NCBI GenBank assembly: GCA_031283515.1
Contig: JAITBS010000077.1
Coordinates: forward strand, 1-54,587
Source: Planctomycetaceae bacterium
GTDB taxonomy: Bacteria; Planctomycetota; Planctomycetia; Pirellulales; Thermoguttaceae
Direction of reading: 5' to 3'
DNA length: 54,587 bases
Below, piece by piece: positions 17,312-26,424 of the stretch; position 1 is the first letter of the stretch; the number at the start of each line of letters is the position of its first letter. The position numbers and the translations under genes are program-made. The notes beneath the pieces were generated by a model. That model had not been told where the DNA came from. It did not search any database and saw only the letters and a program-made list of their open reading frames with translations.

Positions 17312-17527
17312 TTAATATATTAGTGGAATTATTATTTTTTATTCTTCACCCCAAGCAACTGTGTTTTTGTCAAATGGAAGTGAATAGTTGCGCAAGCGGA
17401 GTAATACCGTTTTGGTAAATTAGGACGCTTGCGACACTATTCACTATTCACTATTCACTCATAACTATTCACTAATACGCTCCTATCGGGGCTAATGGGA
17501 AAAACAAAAATTTCACTGATATATTAC
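17312..17527. repeat. MITE-like element enclosing a REP-like palindrome
   Basis: The left end TTAATATATTAGTGGAAT (17312-17329) and the right end TTTCACTGATATATTAC (17511-17527) are diverged inverted termini. Between them lie a palindrome core (TTGCGCAAGCGGAGTAATAC ... GACGCTTGCGACA) and the short hairpin CTCCTATCGGGGCTAATGGG. The remaining ~200 bp up to the next gene (17528-17727) contain nothing recognisable. Confidence 0.8.
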
Positions 17528-17727
17528 AAAATTTTTAATTTTTTTTTTCCTACCACTTCCCAGCCGTACACACATTCGTAGAATACTATACTCAATCCTG
17601 ATAATAATGAAGGGTTATGGCGATGCCGTGTTGGGGACTTCGCAATGAAAACTAAAATATACCAACCATTGGATAGTTACAAAATTTTATAGCGATTTTG
17701 ACTTTTTAAGGAGAAAATAGCCAAACT

Positions 17728-18210
17728 ATGACTGCCACATTAAAATCAAAAAGTATTAAAAACAATTCTTCCTCTGTAAAATCGGTCTCTGTCAAACCAA
17801 ATAAAATACAGAGTTCAGTACCGGTTGTTATGTTACCAACGGTTCCGCTGCCAACACTTCCGTTGCCAACTGCTCCGCTCTCAACTACTCCATCACCAAC
17901 TACTCCATCACCAACAGCTCCAATACCAGCAGTTTGGGTATCAACAGAACATAAACTAGTTAATTTTTTCATTGACGATTTCGATGATGATTTCGACGAT
18001 GACGATTTCGATATTGATTTCGACGATGATTTTGAAAGTCTTTCTGATGCCGAATTTGATGAATACGGCGATATTGATGAAAGTGATTTTGAAGATATTG
18101 AAATACCAGATGAAGACTTTGACGAAGATATTGGCGAAAATGACAACTTCGATGATTTCGACGGTCTGGATTCCGACGAAAATACCTTCGATGGCGATTT
18201 GCCCAAATAA
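17728..18210 (+). CDS. Acidic Asp/Phe-repeat protein
   Basis: 160 residues. AAGGAG lies 12 nt upstream of the ATG. The N-terminal part is basic and Ser/Lys-rich, and a Pro/Thr/Leu segment follows (LPTVPLPTLPLPTAPLSTTP). Residues 75-160 are extremely acidic with a repeating FDDD pattern (FIDDFDDDFDDDDFDIDFDD). Proteins with similar FDDDF tails occur in planctomycetes, and their role is unknown. Possible roles are calcium or cation binding, or a basic-partner chaperone. A Ser-rich frame on the other strand is a mirror of the GAT/TCN codons and has no ribosome-binding site, so I prefer this strand. Confidence 0.55.
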   Translation: MTATLKSKSIKNNSSSVKSVSVKPNKIQSSVPVVMLPTVPLPTLPLPTAPLSTTPSPTTPSPTAPIPAVWVSTEHKLVNFFIDDFDDDFDDDDFDIDFDDDFESLSDAEFDEYGDIDESDFEDIEIPDEDFDEDIGENDNFDDFDGLDSDENTFDGDLPK

Positions 18211-18647
18211 ATAAAACATAAGTAATGTATTGCCGTTGATATACCTATCACACTTGAATATTCGGTTTTCATTTTTTGGCAAGATCAATAGATTTTGACA
18301 AAATCAACAGAATTGGCAGAAGAATTAGCAGAATTTTCAAATAAAAGACACAAAAATTCTGCTCTTAGAAAAACGAATTTTAAAGTGTAATGATAATAAC
18401 GCAAGCGGAATGATTGCCGTTGCGGTAAAACTCCGCTTGAGGCACTGTCCGCTCTCAACTCCCCACTCTCAACTATTAAATACATTCTTTTTTGGAAAAT
18501 CTTGGGCATGGGCTTGTCATTTTGTTGAATTGCGTCTAAGATATTGACCTGATTATTTTATTTGGTGAAATATAGGAAATTTGGTGATTTTGCTCCGAGT
18601 GTTTTTGATTTAATTTTGCCCAACTTCTTTAGATGGTGTAAATTACA
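18211..18647. other. Intergenic region with one REP-like palindrome
   Basis: AT-rich. A palindrome of the dispersed family lies at about 18399-18478 (ACGCAAGCGGAATGATTG ... AAACTCCGCTTGAGG, right arm CTCTCAACTCCCC). No gene, and no convincing promoter for yajC, was seen. Confidence 0.6.
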
Positions 18648-19034
18648 ATGAAATTTGACGACATCGTATTTTTAATTCCGCTTTTTGCTCAGGAAACTCC
18701 TCCGGCATCACCACCGCCAGGAGGCGGATTTTCTGTAATTCTGTTGATGGTTTCGTTTTTCTTTGTTTTCTATTGGTTGTTCATGTTGCGCCCGCAGCAG
18801 AAACAAGAAGAGAAACATCGTAAAATGTTGAACTCCCTTGAGAAAAATGACCGAGTTTTAACTGTTGGCGGTATGATTGCGGCGATTCACTCTGTTGACA
18901 AAGAAAAAAATGAAATTGTCCTAAAAGTGGATGATTCCAACGGGACAAAAATTAAATTTCACCTTACAGCGATTGAAATGGTTTTTCCAAAAGATAAAGA
19001 CAAAGATAAAGATGCTGATAAAACCAATAAGTAA
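18648..19034 (+). CDS. yajC: Sec translocon accessory subunit YajC
   Basis: A 128-residue single-span membrane protein. The transmembrane segment is about residues 27-46 (VILLMVSFFFVFYWLFMLRP), directly followed by the family signature RPQQKQEEKHRKMLNSL and the SH3-like region KNDRVLTVGGMIAAIHSV. YajC associates with SecDF in the inner membrane. It lies 121 bp before secDF on the same strand, the usual order. The tail is a Lys/Asp run (KDKDKDKDADK). Confidence 0.93.
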   Translation: MKFDDIVFLIPLFAQETPPASPPPGGGFSVILLMVSFFFVFYWLFMLRPQQKQEEKHRKMLNSLEKNDRVLTVGGMIAAIHSVDKEKNEIVLKVDDSNGTKIKFHLTAIEMVFPKDKDKDKDADKTNK

Positions 19035-19155
19035 AAAACTAATTACAAACCCTAACCTTACTAACATCAAAATTAAAACCGTCTGTTGTTTTGGACGGTG
19101 AAAAATATAATTACAATTTTCCATTCTTAATTTTTAATTCAATTTTCAATTTAAA

Positions 19156-22100
19156 ATGAACCGGATTTCTTTTCCAAGAATTCTCAATTTTGTTGCAGTT
19201 GCCCTGATTTTGGGATCGTTTTATCTACTGAGTTTGCCGAAAAACACAGCACAAGAAACTGCACCCGCAACGCCGACGGAAACCGCAACTCCAACGGAAA
19301 CTGTAACTCCGACGGAAACCGCAACGCCGACGGAAACTGTAACTCCGATGGAAACCGTAACACCGACGGAAACCGCAACTCCAGTAACACCGGCAACTGA
19401 ACCGCAACCAATTCCTGTTGTGATTCCTGCGCCGTCAACTCCGCCAGCGGTTAATTCTGCTCAGTCGGCGGAACAACCGGCTGAGGCTCAACCATCAACT
19501 CCCAAACCGGCAGAATCAGAGACAACCCCAGTATCAGAACCTGTATCAGAGACAACTCCGATTACATTCCCGATAGTTGACCAAGATCCCAACGCTTCAC
19601 CCGCATCATTTGAGAATGCTCCTGAAACGGCATCGAAACAATCGGAAGAAGTTCCGCAACCACAATCACCTGTACCGATTACACAAACAACCTCTTTTTT
19701 ATGGGGAGTATTTTTGTTGCTTGTATTGGGTTGTTTCTTTGCCGGTCATTATTTAGCGAAACACTGGCGTTTACCGGAACATAATATCAAGATTTTTGTT
19801 GTGATGTTGGCCTTTTTTGGGAGTATTACCGCGGTAACTCTTGGCTGGCACCGATTAACACTTGGGATTGATTTACAGGGCGGAGTGGTATTAATTTACG
19901 ATGCGATTCCAATCCGAACTTCGGGCGATGTGGATAGTGCTAATGAAACTCCCCAATCGCTTGATATGGACAAACTGACACGGGCAATTACAAAACGAAT
20001 CAACCCCGGCGGTGTCCGTGAAATATCGATTACGAAATTAGGAACACGTCAAATTCAAGTTGTGATTCCTCATGCGGAAGATGCGGAAGTGGCACGGATT
20101 GAACGGGTTATCAGCGAATCCGGTTCGTTGACATTCAGGATTCTTGCTTCCACTCTTTATGAAAAAGATAAGGATATTATCGCACGCGGTGAAAAAGAAT
20201 CGGGTCGGGATGTTCGGGATGCTTCGGGAAAATTGTTGGCTCGTTGGGTTCCTATTGTTGATTCGGAAAAAGCAAAGTTTGTCAATAATCCCGATATCAT
20301 CACACGACAACGCCATGAACAATGGGAAGTGTTGGTACTGTTCAATGACGGTATTGATATTACGGGCGAGTCGTTGACCCATATCGGTAAGGGAATGAGC
20401 GAAAAGAATGAACAGGGAGTTTCTTTCAGTTTCAATTCGGTCGGAGCAAGCAAGTTCAAACGTCTCACCAGTGCCAATCGTCCCGATCCCGCACAAGCAC
20501 GGCTAAAACGGCAACTCGGTATCATTTTAAATGATCAAATGTATTCCGCCCCAACAATTAACGATGTTATTTCCGATCATGGAATTATCACTTTTGAACG
20601 GCGTCAAACCGATGAAGAACGAATTAAATTAAATAAGGATATTGAAGAGTTAATTGATATTCTTACTGCTGGGGCATTGCCGGCGGATTTGAGCGAAGAA
20701 CCGGTGAGTCGGCTTTTGATTGGAGCCACGCTGGGAGCCGACACCATTCAAAAAGGTAAAATCGCCTTGATTATTTCGGCAATTGCGATTATGGTTTTTA
20801 TGGTTCTTTATTACCATTTGGCGGGATTAATTGCTTGTTTCTGTGTGATTACGAATACGGCATTACTTGTTGCGATTATGTTGGCACTCCATGCGGCGTT
20901 TACACTTCCCGGTCTTGCCGGTCTCGTTTTGACCATCGGAATGGCAGTGGACGCCAACATCCTGATTTACGAACGACTCCGCGAAGAACTGCTCGCCGGT
21001 GCCTCACTCCGAATGGCAATCCGAAACGGTTATGCAAAAGCGTTTTCCGCTATTTTTGACTCGAATATTACCACGATTGTTATCGGAGTTATTCTCTACA
21101 CGGTGGGAACCGAACAAGTTAAAGGTTTTGCGGTAACATTGTTTCTTGGTATTGCTTTGAACATGTTTACGGCGATTTACTGTGCGCGGGTGATTATGGA
21201 TGTCTTCGAAGCCCAACGTTGGATTAAAACATTTCACATGTTACAACTCTTTCGGCGACCCAATATTAATTTTCTCGGATCGCGGTTTTTCTGTATTGCA
21301 TTTTCGATAACACTTATGATTATTGGTCTTTCTGCGGTTATTGCACGTGGTCGGGGAATTCTTGATATTGACTTTATCGGCGGAGTTTCCATCGAAGTCG
21401 TGTGCAAAGAATCGCAAGATATCGGGCAAATCCGCTCCAAACTTTACGAAAAAGATAAAACAATTGCCGAAGAAGAAAATCGTTTAAACGATCTTGCGGT
21501 TCAAAACGTCCAGATGAATCTCAATAATGAACAAGATAAAAAAACACAAGAAAATACACATTTTATTGTTACGACCTCTATTCCGCAACTTGCCGGCGGT
21601 AAGGAAGTAAAACCGGAACAATATTTAGTTACCGTTCGAAATATTCTCAAAGAAACTTTGGGTGATGTATTGGTTTATTGTAAGTTGGATTACACGTTTG
21701 GAGAAACAACCAAAGTCGGTGAACATGATGAAACAACAATTCAACTGACTATATTTCCAACCATTAACCATGATGCACTTCATTCAATGATCGATCAGGC
21801 GGTTCAGAAAGCGGTTGCCGCCAAAGAATTGGAGAACGATTTTGCTTTTTCTATTTCGCGTGAAAATTTTATGGCAGGCAGTCAGCAATCCTATTCTGAT
21901 TGGACAGTCAAAGCACAAACGCCCAAAGAAATTCTCGAAAAGATTTTTGGTTCTTTGAAATTGGAAATGGATGAGATGCCGTATTTTCCAACATCAACAA
22001 CAGTTGGCGGCTCGGTTGCTTATGACACGCGTGTGGCGGGTTTAGCGGCGATTATTGCGAGTCTTATTTTTATTATTATTTATATATGGTTCCGGTTCCA

Positions 22101-22563
22101 TCGATTGGTTTATGGTCTTGTGGCGGCGATTGGGTTGTTCCACGATGTTTTGGTTGTTTTGGGGTTAATTGCGTTGAGTGCGTGGTTAGCGAATCCTCTT
22201 TCATTCCTGCAAGTTGAAGAATTTAAAATCGGTTTACCGGTTGTTGCTGCTTTTCTGACCATTATCGGTTATTCTATTAACGACACAATTATTCTTTTCG
22301 ACCGTATCCGCGAAAATATCGGCAAAAGTCCGGTTCTAACCGGTAAAATGATTAACAACGCAATTAATCAAACGTTGTCCCGAACAATCCTGACGTCATT
22401 AACAACATTTATTGTCTCGTTAATTTTGTATTTTTGGGGCGGTCAAGGGATTCACACATTTGCGTTTACCATTTCGCTGGGTGTTTTATTTGGAACGTAC
22501 AGTACAATTGGTCTTTGTGCTCCATTGCTTTATTGGATGGTGTGCCAAGACCGTGACCAATGA
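19156..22563 (+). CDS. secDF: Protein translocase subunits SecD and SecF, fused
   Basis: A 1135-residue fusion that uses the proton motive force to complete Sec export. Residues 1-30 form a first membrane helix. Residues about 36-165 are a Pro/Thr/Glu-rich spacer with a 12-bp-type repeat (TPTETATPTETVTP) not found in ordinary SecD. The SecD half has GIDLQGGVVLIYD (about 238), the large periplasmic region, LTAGALPADLS and the signature GMAVDANILIYERLREE. The SecF half begins near residue 690, with DIDFIGGVSIEV, then VAGLAAIIASLIFI, FHDVLVVLG and SINDTIILFDRIREN. Both Asp-containing membrane motifs are intact. It follows yajC and precedes a MITE-like remnant and aroA. Confidence 0.95.
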   Translation: MNRISFPRILNFVAVALILGSFYLLSLPKNTAQETAPATPTETATPTETVTPTETATPTETVTPMETVTPTETATPVTPATEPQPIPVVIPAPSTPPAVNSAQSAEQPAEAQPSTPKPAESETTPVSEPVSETTPITFPIVDQDPNASPASFENAPETASKQSEEVPQPQSPVPITQTTSFLWGVFLLLVLGCFFAGHYLAKHWRLPEHNIKIFVVMLAFFGSITAVTLGWHRLTLGIDLQGGVVLIYDAIPIRTSGDVDSANETPQSLDMDKLTRAITKRINPGGVREISITKLGTRQIQVVIPHAEDAEVARIERVISESGSLTFRILASTLYEKDKDIIARGEKESGRDVRDASGKLLARWVPIVDSEKAKFVNNPDIITRQRHEQWEVLVLFNDGIDITGESLTHIGKGMSEKNEQGVSFSFNSVGASKFKRLTSANRPDPAQARLKRQLGIILNDQMYSAPTINDVISDHGIITFERRQTDEERIKLNKDIEELIDILTAGALPADLSEEPVSRLLIGATLGADTIQKGKIALIISAIAIMVFMVLYYHLAGLIACFCVITNTALLVAIMLALHAAFTLPGLAGLVLTIGMAVDANILIYERLREELLAGASLRMAIRNGYAKAFSAIFDSNITTIVIGVILYTVGTEQVKGFAVTLFLGIALNMFTAIYCARVIMDVFEAQRWIKTFHMLQLFRRPNINFLGSRFFCIAFSITLMIIGLSAVIARGRGILDIDFIGGVSIEVVCKESQDIGQIRSKLYEKDKTIAEEENRLNDLAVQNVQMNLNNEQDKKTQENTHFIVTTSIPQLAGGKEVKPEQYLVTVRNILKETLGDVLVYCKLDYTFGETTKVGEHDETTIQLTIFPTINHDALHSMIDQAVQKAVAAKELENDFAFSISRENFMAGSQQSYSDWTVKAQTPKEILEKIFGSLKLEMDEMPYFPTSTTVGGSVAYDTRVAGLAAIIASLIFIIIYIWFRFHRLVYGLVAAIGLFHDVLVVLGLIALSAWLANPLSFLQVEEFKIGLPVVAAFLTIIGYSINDTIILFDRIRENIGKSPVLTGKMINNAINQTLSRTILTSLTTFIVSLILYFWGGQGIHTFAFTISLGVLFGTYSTIGLCAPLLYWMVCQDRDQ

Positions 22564-22589
22564 ATCTAAAAAAGAATTTCCGTAATGGT

Positions 22590-22763
22590 TATAATAATTC
22601 AGTGAAATTTTTGTTTTTCGATTTTCACCCCGAAGGGTTCGATTTTCACCCCGAAGGGGCGGCATTTTCATAACCGCAGGTCAAGCGAAGCGCGACCTAC
22701 GGTCAATGTCTTTTCCTCAACATCGCCTGAAAGGCGAAACGGAACAATCCCATGATATATTAC
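22590..22763. repeat. Degenerate MITE-like element
   Basis: The left end ATAATAATTCAGTGAAATT (about 22591-22609) and the right end ATGATATATTAC (22752-22763) are worn versions of the shared termini. Inside, CGATTTTCACCCCGAAGGG is duplicated in tandem, followed by CAAGCGAAGCGCGACCTACG and a GCCTGAAAGGCG hairpin. It fills the secDF-aroA gap. Confidence 0.6.
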
Positions 22764-22791
22764 TTGACTTGTTGTTTGATTTGAGAAAATT

Positions 22792-24120
22792 GTGTATCAA
22801 TCTATTATTCCACTTAACGGCATTTTGGATGCGGAGATTGTTTTGCCCGGTTCCAAAAGTATGACTAATCGGGCGTTAATTCTGGCGGTGCTGTCGGAAG
22901 GGACAACACTGTTGGAAGGCGTGCTTGATTCAGAAGACACCCAAGTTCTTTTCGAAGCTCTGCGCCAACTCGGTTTGGAAATAGAACATCATTCCAAACT
23001 CCAACAAATCCGCATAACCGGAACACATGGAATTTTTCCCAATCGGTTTGCGGAAATTTATGTCGGTAACAGTGGAACTACTGCACGGTTTTTAACAGCG
23101 TTGCTGGCTTTTTCCGATGGAAAATACCGTATTTACGGCAAACCGCGTATGCACGAACGCCCAATCCGTGATTTGGTTGACGCATTACAATCCTTAGGAG
23201 CGAAGATTTGTTACGATGAAAAGATTGGTTTTCCTCCCTTGTCTTTTTCCAGTTCCGGTCAACAAATTCCCGTAACTGTTTCCGGTACGAACCGAACCCA
23301 AAGTGCAACTGTTTCCGGTTCTGTTTCCAGCCAATTTCTAAGTGCCTTGCTCATGGCGGCGCCATTGGCTGCTCAATCGTGTGATATTGAACTCCATGTC
23401 GCGGGAAATCTTGTTTCAAAACCTTATATCCGTATGACTCTTGAAATGATGAAATCGTTTGGTGTTATAACGGAAATGGTTGGTGATTTCAAGACATTCC
23501 GGTTTGCGATGGGAACTGCCTATCGAACACCAAAAACATATCGTATTGAACCTGACGCTTCTGGAGCGTCCTATTTTTTTGCGGCGGCGGCGGTTTGCGG
23601 AGGTTCTGTTACGGTTCCGGGGTTGTCGCGGCAATCTCTGCAAGGTGATGCGGCATTCGTGGATTGTCTTGAAAAAATGGGTTGTGATGTTCAACGGCGG
23701 ATTGATTCGATTACGGTAAGCCGTTCAGTTGACAAACCGCTTCGAGGTATTTCGGTTGATATGAACTCACTAAGCGATACCGCCCAAACTCTTGCAACAA
23801 CAGCATTGTTTGCACAAGGAACCACAGAAATAACCAACATAGAACATGTTCGGTTTAAAGAAACTGATCGTATTACGGATCTTGCTCGAGAATTGCGTCG
23901 ATTTGGAGCAGTGGTGGACGAACGTCCCGACGGTTTGCGGATTACTCCGCCCAAACAATTAACACCGGCAACTGTTGAAACTTACGACGATCACCGAATG
24001 GCAATGAGTTTTGCAGTGGTTGGTCTGGGATTAGGTGGTGTGGTGATTAAAAATCCGGAATGTACTCGAAAAACATTCCCTGATTTTTTTAATCTACTGG
24101 ACAGTCTGAGAAGTAAGTAA
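22792..24120 (+). CDS. aroA: 3-phosphoshikimate 1-carboxyvinyltransferase (EPSP synthase)
   Basis: A 442-residue enzyme of the shikimate pathway that joins shikimate 3-phosphate and PEP. The start is a GTG. Motifs present are LPGSKSMTNRALILAVLSEG (phosphate-binding start), GNSGTTARFLTALLAF, RMHERPIRDLVDAL, SSQFLSALLMAAP, RIEPDASGASYFFAAAA and the C-terminal DDHRMAMSFAV. In the second motif the usual Ala of GNAGT is replaced by Ser. Ala versus Ser/Gly at that site distinguishes classes of the enzyme. Length is normal. The gene is probably monocistronic. Confidence 0.96.
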   Translation: MYQSIIPLNGILDAEIVLPGSKSMTNRALILAVLSEGTTLLEGVLDSEDTQVLFEALRQLGLEIEHHSKLQQIRITGTHGIFPNRFAEIYVGNSGTTARFLTALLAFSDGKYRIYGKPRMHERPIRDLVDALQSLGAKICYDEKIGFPPLSFSSSGQQIPVTVSGTNRTQSATVSGSVSSQFLSALLMAAPLAAQSCDIELHVAGNLVSKPYIRMTLEMMKSFGVITEMVGDFKTFRFAMGTAYRTPKTYRIEPDASGASYFFAAAAVCGGSVTVPGLSRQSLQGDAAFVDCLEKMGCDVQRRIDSITVSRSVDKPLRGISVDMNSLSDTAQTLATTALFAQGTTEITNIEHVRFKETDRITDLARELRRFGAVVDERPDGLRITPPKQLTPATVETYDDHRMAMSFAVVGLGLGGVVIKNPECTRKTFPDFFNLLDSLRSK

Positions 24121-24205
24121 CTCTCTCTCTTATTAACCTTGTATTAACCGTTAAAACACATTGTTCAAGTAATCCGCAGATTATGCAGATTTTCGCCAAT
24201 TCTTT

Positions 24206-24374
24206 GTAACTATTCAGTAAAATCATTACAAAAGCACCTTATTTCCACCTAATTTTCCTAACAAAACAACCTCCATAGCAAAAAGATAATAACACAATAA
24301 TCTCATTACCTTATTGTTTCTTTTAATGAGGTTGGCGGGCGTGTTATCTATTGGCTACGGAGGTTGGTTTGTTA
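24206..24374. repeat. Long imperfect inverted repeat upstream of tatA
   Basis: The gap 24121-24639 has no gene. A diverged MITE-type terminus (GTAACTATTCAGTAAAA) lies at 24206-24222. A long inverted repeat follows: AACAAAACAACCTCC... (24259-24294) pairs with ...GGAGGTTGGTTTGTT (24341-24374), about 30 of 35 positions. It encloses an inner stem CTCATTA/TAATGAG. As RNA or DNA it would form a hairpin of about 115 nt. It lies 150 bp upstream of the tatA promoter, so it is not in the tatA leader. Confidence 0.65.
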
Positions 24375-24525
24375 TTAATAGGTAAAAATGAGGTTGTTGT
24401 TCGTTTGTTTATCAAAAAAACAAATAATAGTTAAGGTAATGTATAGCAACCAGTATCTGCAAAAAGATGGTAACTTTTATTAAATTTTATTATTTTTAGT
24501 TTGATACGTTGGGAGAGTTCACCAT

Positions 24526-24553
24526 TTGACAGGGATTTAAGAAATGATAGAAT
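24526..24553 (+). promoter_or_regulatory. Sigma-70-type promoter for the tat pair
   Basis: A perfect TTGACA (24526-24531), a 16-bp spacer and TAGAAT (24548-24553). The transcript would carry an ~80-nt leader with two short hairpins (GGCATTGGATGCC and CCGAAATTCGG) just before the AAAGGAG ribosome-binding site of tatA. Confidence 0.65.
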
Positions 24554-24639
24554 AATCAAGTGTTTATTAAGGATGAAGTAATAGTGGCATTGGATGCCGA
24601 AAAATCCAATAACCGAAATTCGGTAAAGGAGATGATAAA

Positions 24640-24879
24640 ATGATTTATAGTATGATTTTTGGTTTTATGTTTGGTGCTAGTCCGTTTGCTTATATTATTT
24701 TAGCGGTGGTAGCTTTTTTATTTTTTGGTAATCGCCTGCCAAGTGTGATGCGTTCACTTGGGCGAAGTGTGGTCGAATTCAAAAAAGGTGTCGCCGGTAT
24801 TGAGGATGAGTTGGACGAAGCGGTTCGAACCGCAGACGAAAAAGCAACCGCAAAATCCAACGAAAAAACGGAGGTTTGA
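24640..24879 (+). CDS. tatA: Twin-arginine translocase TatA/TatE-type subunit
   Basis: 79 residues with the classical layout: a short N-terminal hydrophobic helix (AYIILAVVAFLFFG), the hinge FGNRLP, then an amphipathic helix (VMRSLGRSVVEFKKGVAG) and a charged tail. TatA oligomers form the pore of the Tat pathway for folded proteins. AAAGGAG lies 8 nt before the ATG. The stop overlaps the ribosome-binding site of a second tatA/B-like gene, so translation is likely coupled. No tatC is in the window. Confidence 0.9.
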   Translation: MIYSMIFGFMFGASPFAYIILAVVAFLFFGNRLPSVMRSLGRSVVEFKKGVAGIEDELDEAVRTADEKATAKSNEKTEV

Positions 24880-24880
24880 G

Positions 24881-25174
24881 ATGGGTTGCTATCTGTTTCT
24901 AACACCTACTCCGTTTCAGATTGTAGTAGTTTTGGTATTAGGGGTTTTATTTTTCGGTAAAAACCTCCCCGATGTTGCACGGCAAATCGGGTTGGGGTTA
25001 ATGGAATTGAAAAAAGGTCTGAATGAATTCAATGACCTGTCAAAAAATGTAACCAATCGATATTCCACCAAAAAATCCTCAACAGCAAACAAACCAACTG
25101 ATTCCAGTGACGAGGAAACAGAAAAATATGAATTGACCGGTACAAAGTTCGAACCGCCCACTTTCTCAGAATAA
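24881..25174 (+). CDS. Second TatA/TatB-like subunit
   Basis: 97 residues, starting one base after the preceding tatA stop, with GGAGG just before it. The membrane helix is FQIVVVLVLGVLFFG, followed by the hinge FGKNLPDVARQIGLGLMELK and an acidic tail ending EPPTFSE. The FGxxxLP hinge is TatA-like. The longer tail and second position would suit a TatB-like partner, but the sequence does not decide. The tandem order suggests the two act together. Confidence 0.85.
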   Translation: MGCYLFLTPTPFQIVVVLVLGVLFFGKNLPDVARQIGLGLMELKKGLNEFNDLSKNVTNRYSTKKSSTANKPTDSSDEETEKYELTGTKFEPPTFSE

Positions 25175-25332
25175 ATTACCGAAACTAGTAAAAACTCAAC
25201 CGGTTAAATTTCAAGAATCAACATCTGTTCAATTTAATTAATCACACTTAATTCACCATTCACCTCCGTGTTGTACGTAATTTATTAACTTTTTAGATAA
25301 AATCTTGCTGTTCAAAAATACAGGTGTTTTTT

Positions 25333-26355
25333 ATGGTTGTGTTTTTCAAATTACCGGTACAATGTGAACTTGCTCATCCTCACGATTTACTTGCACGGCG
25401 TTTTCTTCTTGATAAAGAGTTGATGGCGAGTTTGTTGAAACATTACGATAATACAGGTGTTGTTCGATTACTTGATCTTCAAGCATTACGGTGTGAATCT
25501 CCAACCACAATAGACAGCCAATTACAGGAAGTCATTGGCGATTTGCGCTTTTCCACAAAATTCAAAAACGGTGCTTATTCGAAAGTGTTCCTGTTTTTTG
25601 AACATCAATCAAAAAAAATTAAATTATATTCGCTTCACTGTTTACGTAAAATATTGGAATTTTACGAAGAATGGGCGGACAACCCTCAAAACGCTATCAC
25701 CGAAAATGGTAAATTTCCGTATCCGCTTGTTGTGGTACTTTATCACGGAGATATTTCATGGAGTGAAGTGTTGCAAATAAAAGATTTAATTGCCGTACCA
25801 CAAGGTGTGGATAGTAACGTGTTATGGTTCCAGATTATTGTAATTGATTTGTCAAAAATTCAACGCGAAAAATTACAAGGACATCCGGCACTCATTGCTC
25901 TTTTTGATACATTACAATCGTATTCGGAAGGAAAATTACCGGAAAGTCTGGAGCGAATCGTCGGATACTTCAACGAAGTTAAAACAGACCCACGAACAAT
26001 AGGTTGGCTAACTTCCATCGCCCATTACGTGTTGGCAGCCGCTAAAATCAGTAAAGATGTTATTGTTCGTGAATTTTCAAAAATTATAGATAAAAAAGGA
26101 GCTGAAAAAATGATTATGTCAACGATGGAAGAATTGTACACAAATGGAAAAATTGAAGGAAGGACTGAAGGCGAAGTTGAAATTTCAATTAAGAATATTC
26201 TTAAATTACTCAACAAACGCTTCAAACGAGTTCCAAAATCTATTTCGAGTGCTGTTAATTCTTATACGGATATTGTGGAGTTGGATTCCCTTTTTGATCG
26301 GGCGTTGGAATGTAAAACGTTGACAGAATTTGAACGAGACCTTGCGCACCGTTGA
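25333..26355 (+). CDS. Rpn-family recombination-promoting nuclease (YhgA/transposase_31-like)
   Basis: About 340 residues. ATG 25333 is preceded by CAGGTG at good spacing. A GTG at 25324 is an alternative. Rpn-family signatures are HPHDLLARRFLLDKE (residues about 15-30), LLDLQALRC, EVIGDLRFSTKF, VFLFFEHQSKKIKLYSLHCL (the PD-(D/E)XK core with E-x-Q) and YPLVVVLYHGDISW. Rpn proteins are DNA endonucleases that occur as multicopy accessory genes, and some act in phage defence as toxins. The C-terminal part has the family's short repeat (KIEGRTEGEVE). An internal Shine-Dalgarno plus ATG at 26110 could give a separate C-terminal protein. Two partial copies of the same 3' end follow in tandem. Confidence 0.85.
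   Translation: MVVFFKLPVQCELAHPHDLLARRFLLDKELMASLLKHYDNTGVVRLLDLQALRCESPTTIDSQLQEVIGDLRFSTKFKNGAYSKVFLFFEHQSKKIKLYSLHCLRKILEFYEEWADNPQNAITENGKFPYPLVVVLYHGDISWSEVLQIKDLIAVPQGVDSNVLWFQIIVIDLSKIQREKLQGHPALIALFDTLQSYSEGKLPESLERIVGYFNEVKTDPRTIGWLTSIAHYVLAAAKISKDVIVREFSKIIDKKGAEKMIMSTMEELYTNGKIEGRTEGEVEISIKNILKLLNKRFKRVPKSISSAVNSYTDIVELDSLFDRALECKTLTEFERDLAHR
26110..26355 (+). CDS. Putative internally translated C-terminal Rpn product (RpnS-like)
   Basis: Within the Rpn gene and in the same frame, AAAAAAGGAG is followed 8 nt later by ATG (MIMSTMEELYTNG). This gives an 81-residue protein with the 4-residue repeats KIEG-RTEG and a helical end (ISIKNILKLLNKRFKRVP). In Escherichia coli Rpn systems, a short C-terminal form translated from inside the gene blocks the toxic full-length nuclease and also carries 4-residue repeats of variable number. 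That this site is used here is inference. The strength of the Shine-Dalgarno and its conservation in two downstream copies support it. Confidence 0.5.
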   Translation: MIMSTMEELYTNGKIEGRTEGEVEISIKNILKLLNKRFKRVPKSISSAVNSYTDIVELDSLFDRALECKTLTEFERDLAHR

Positions 26356-26424
26356 AATCATTGTGATATTTCCTGCTGGAAAGTTCAGAACGAATTGTCG
26401 AATACTTTGCAAGGAGCTGAAAAA

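Noticed and set aside
17706..18272. Ser/Lys-rich protein on the minus strand
   Set aside because: It is the mirror of the Asp/Phe codons of the plus-strand acidic gene. It lacks a Shine-Dalgarno, and the composition follows from GAT/TTC repeats.
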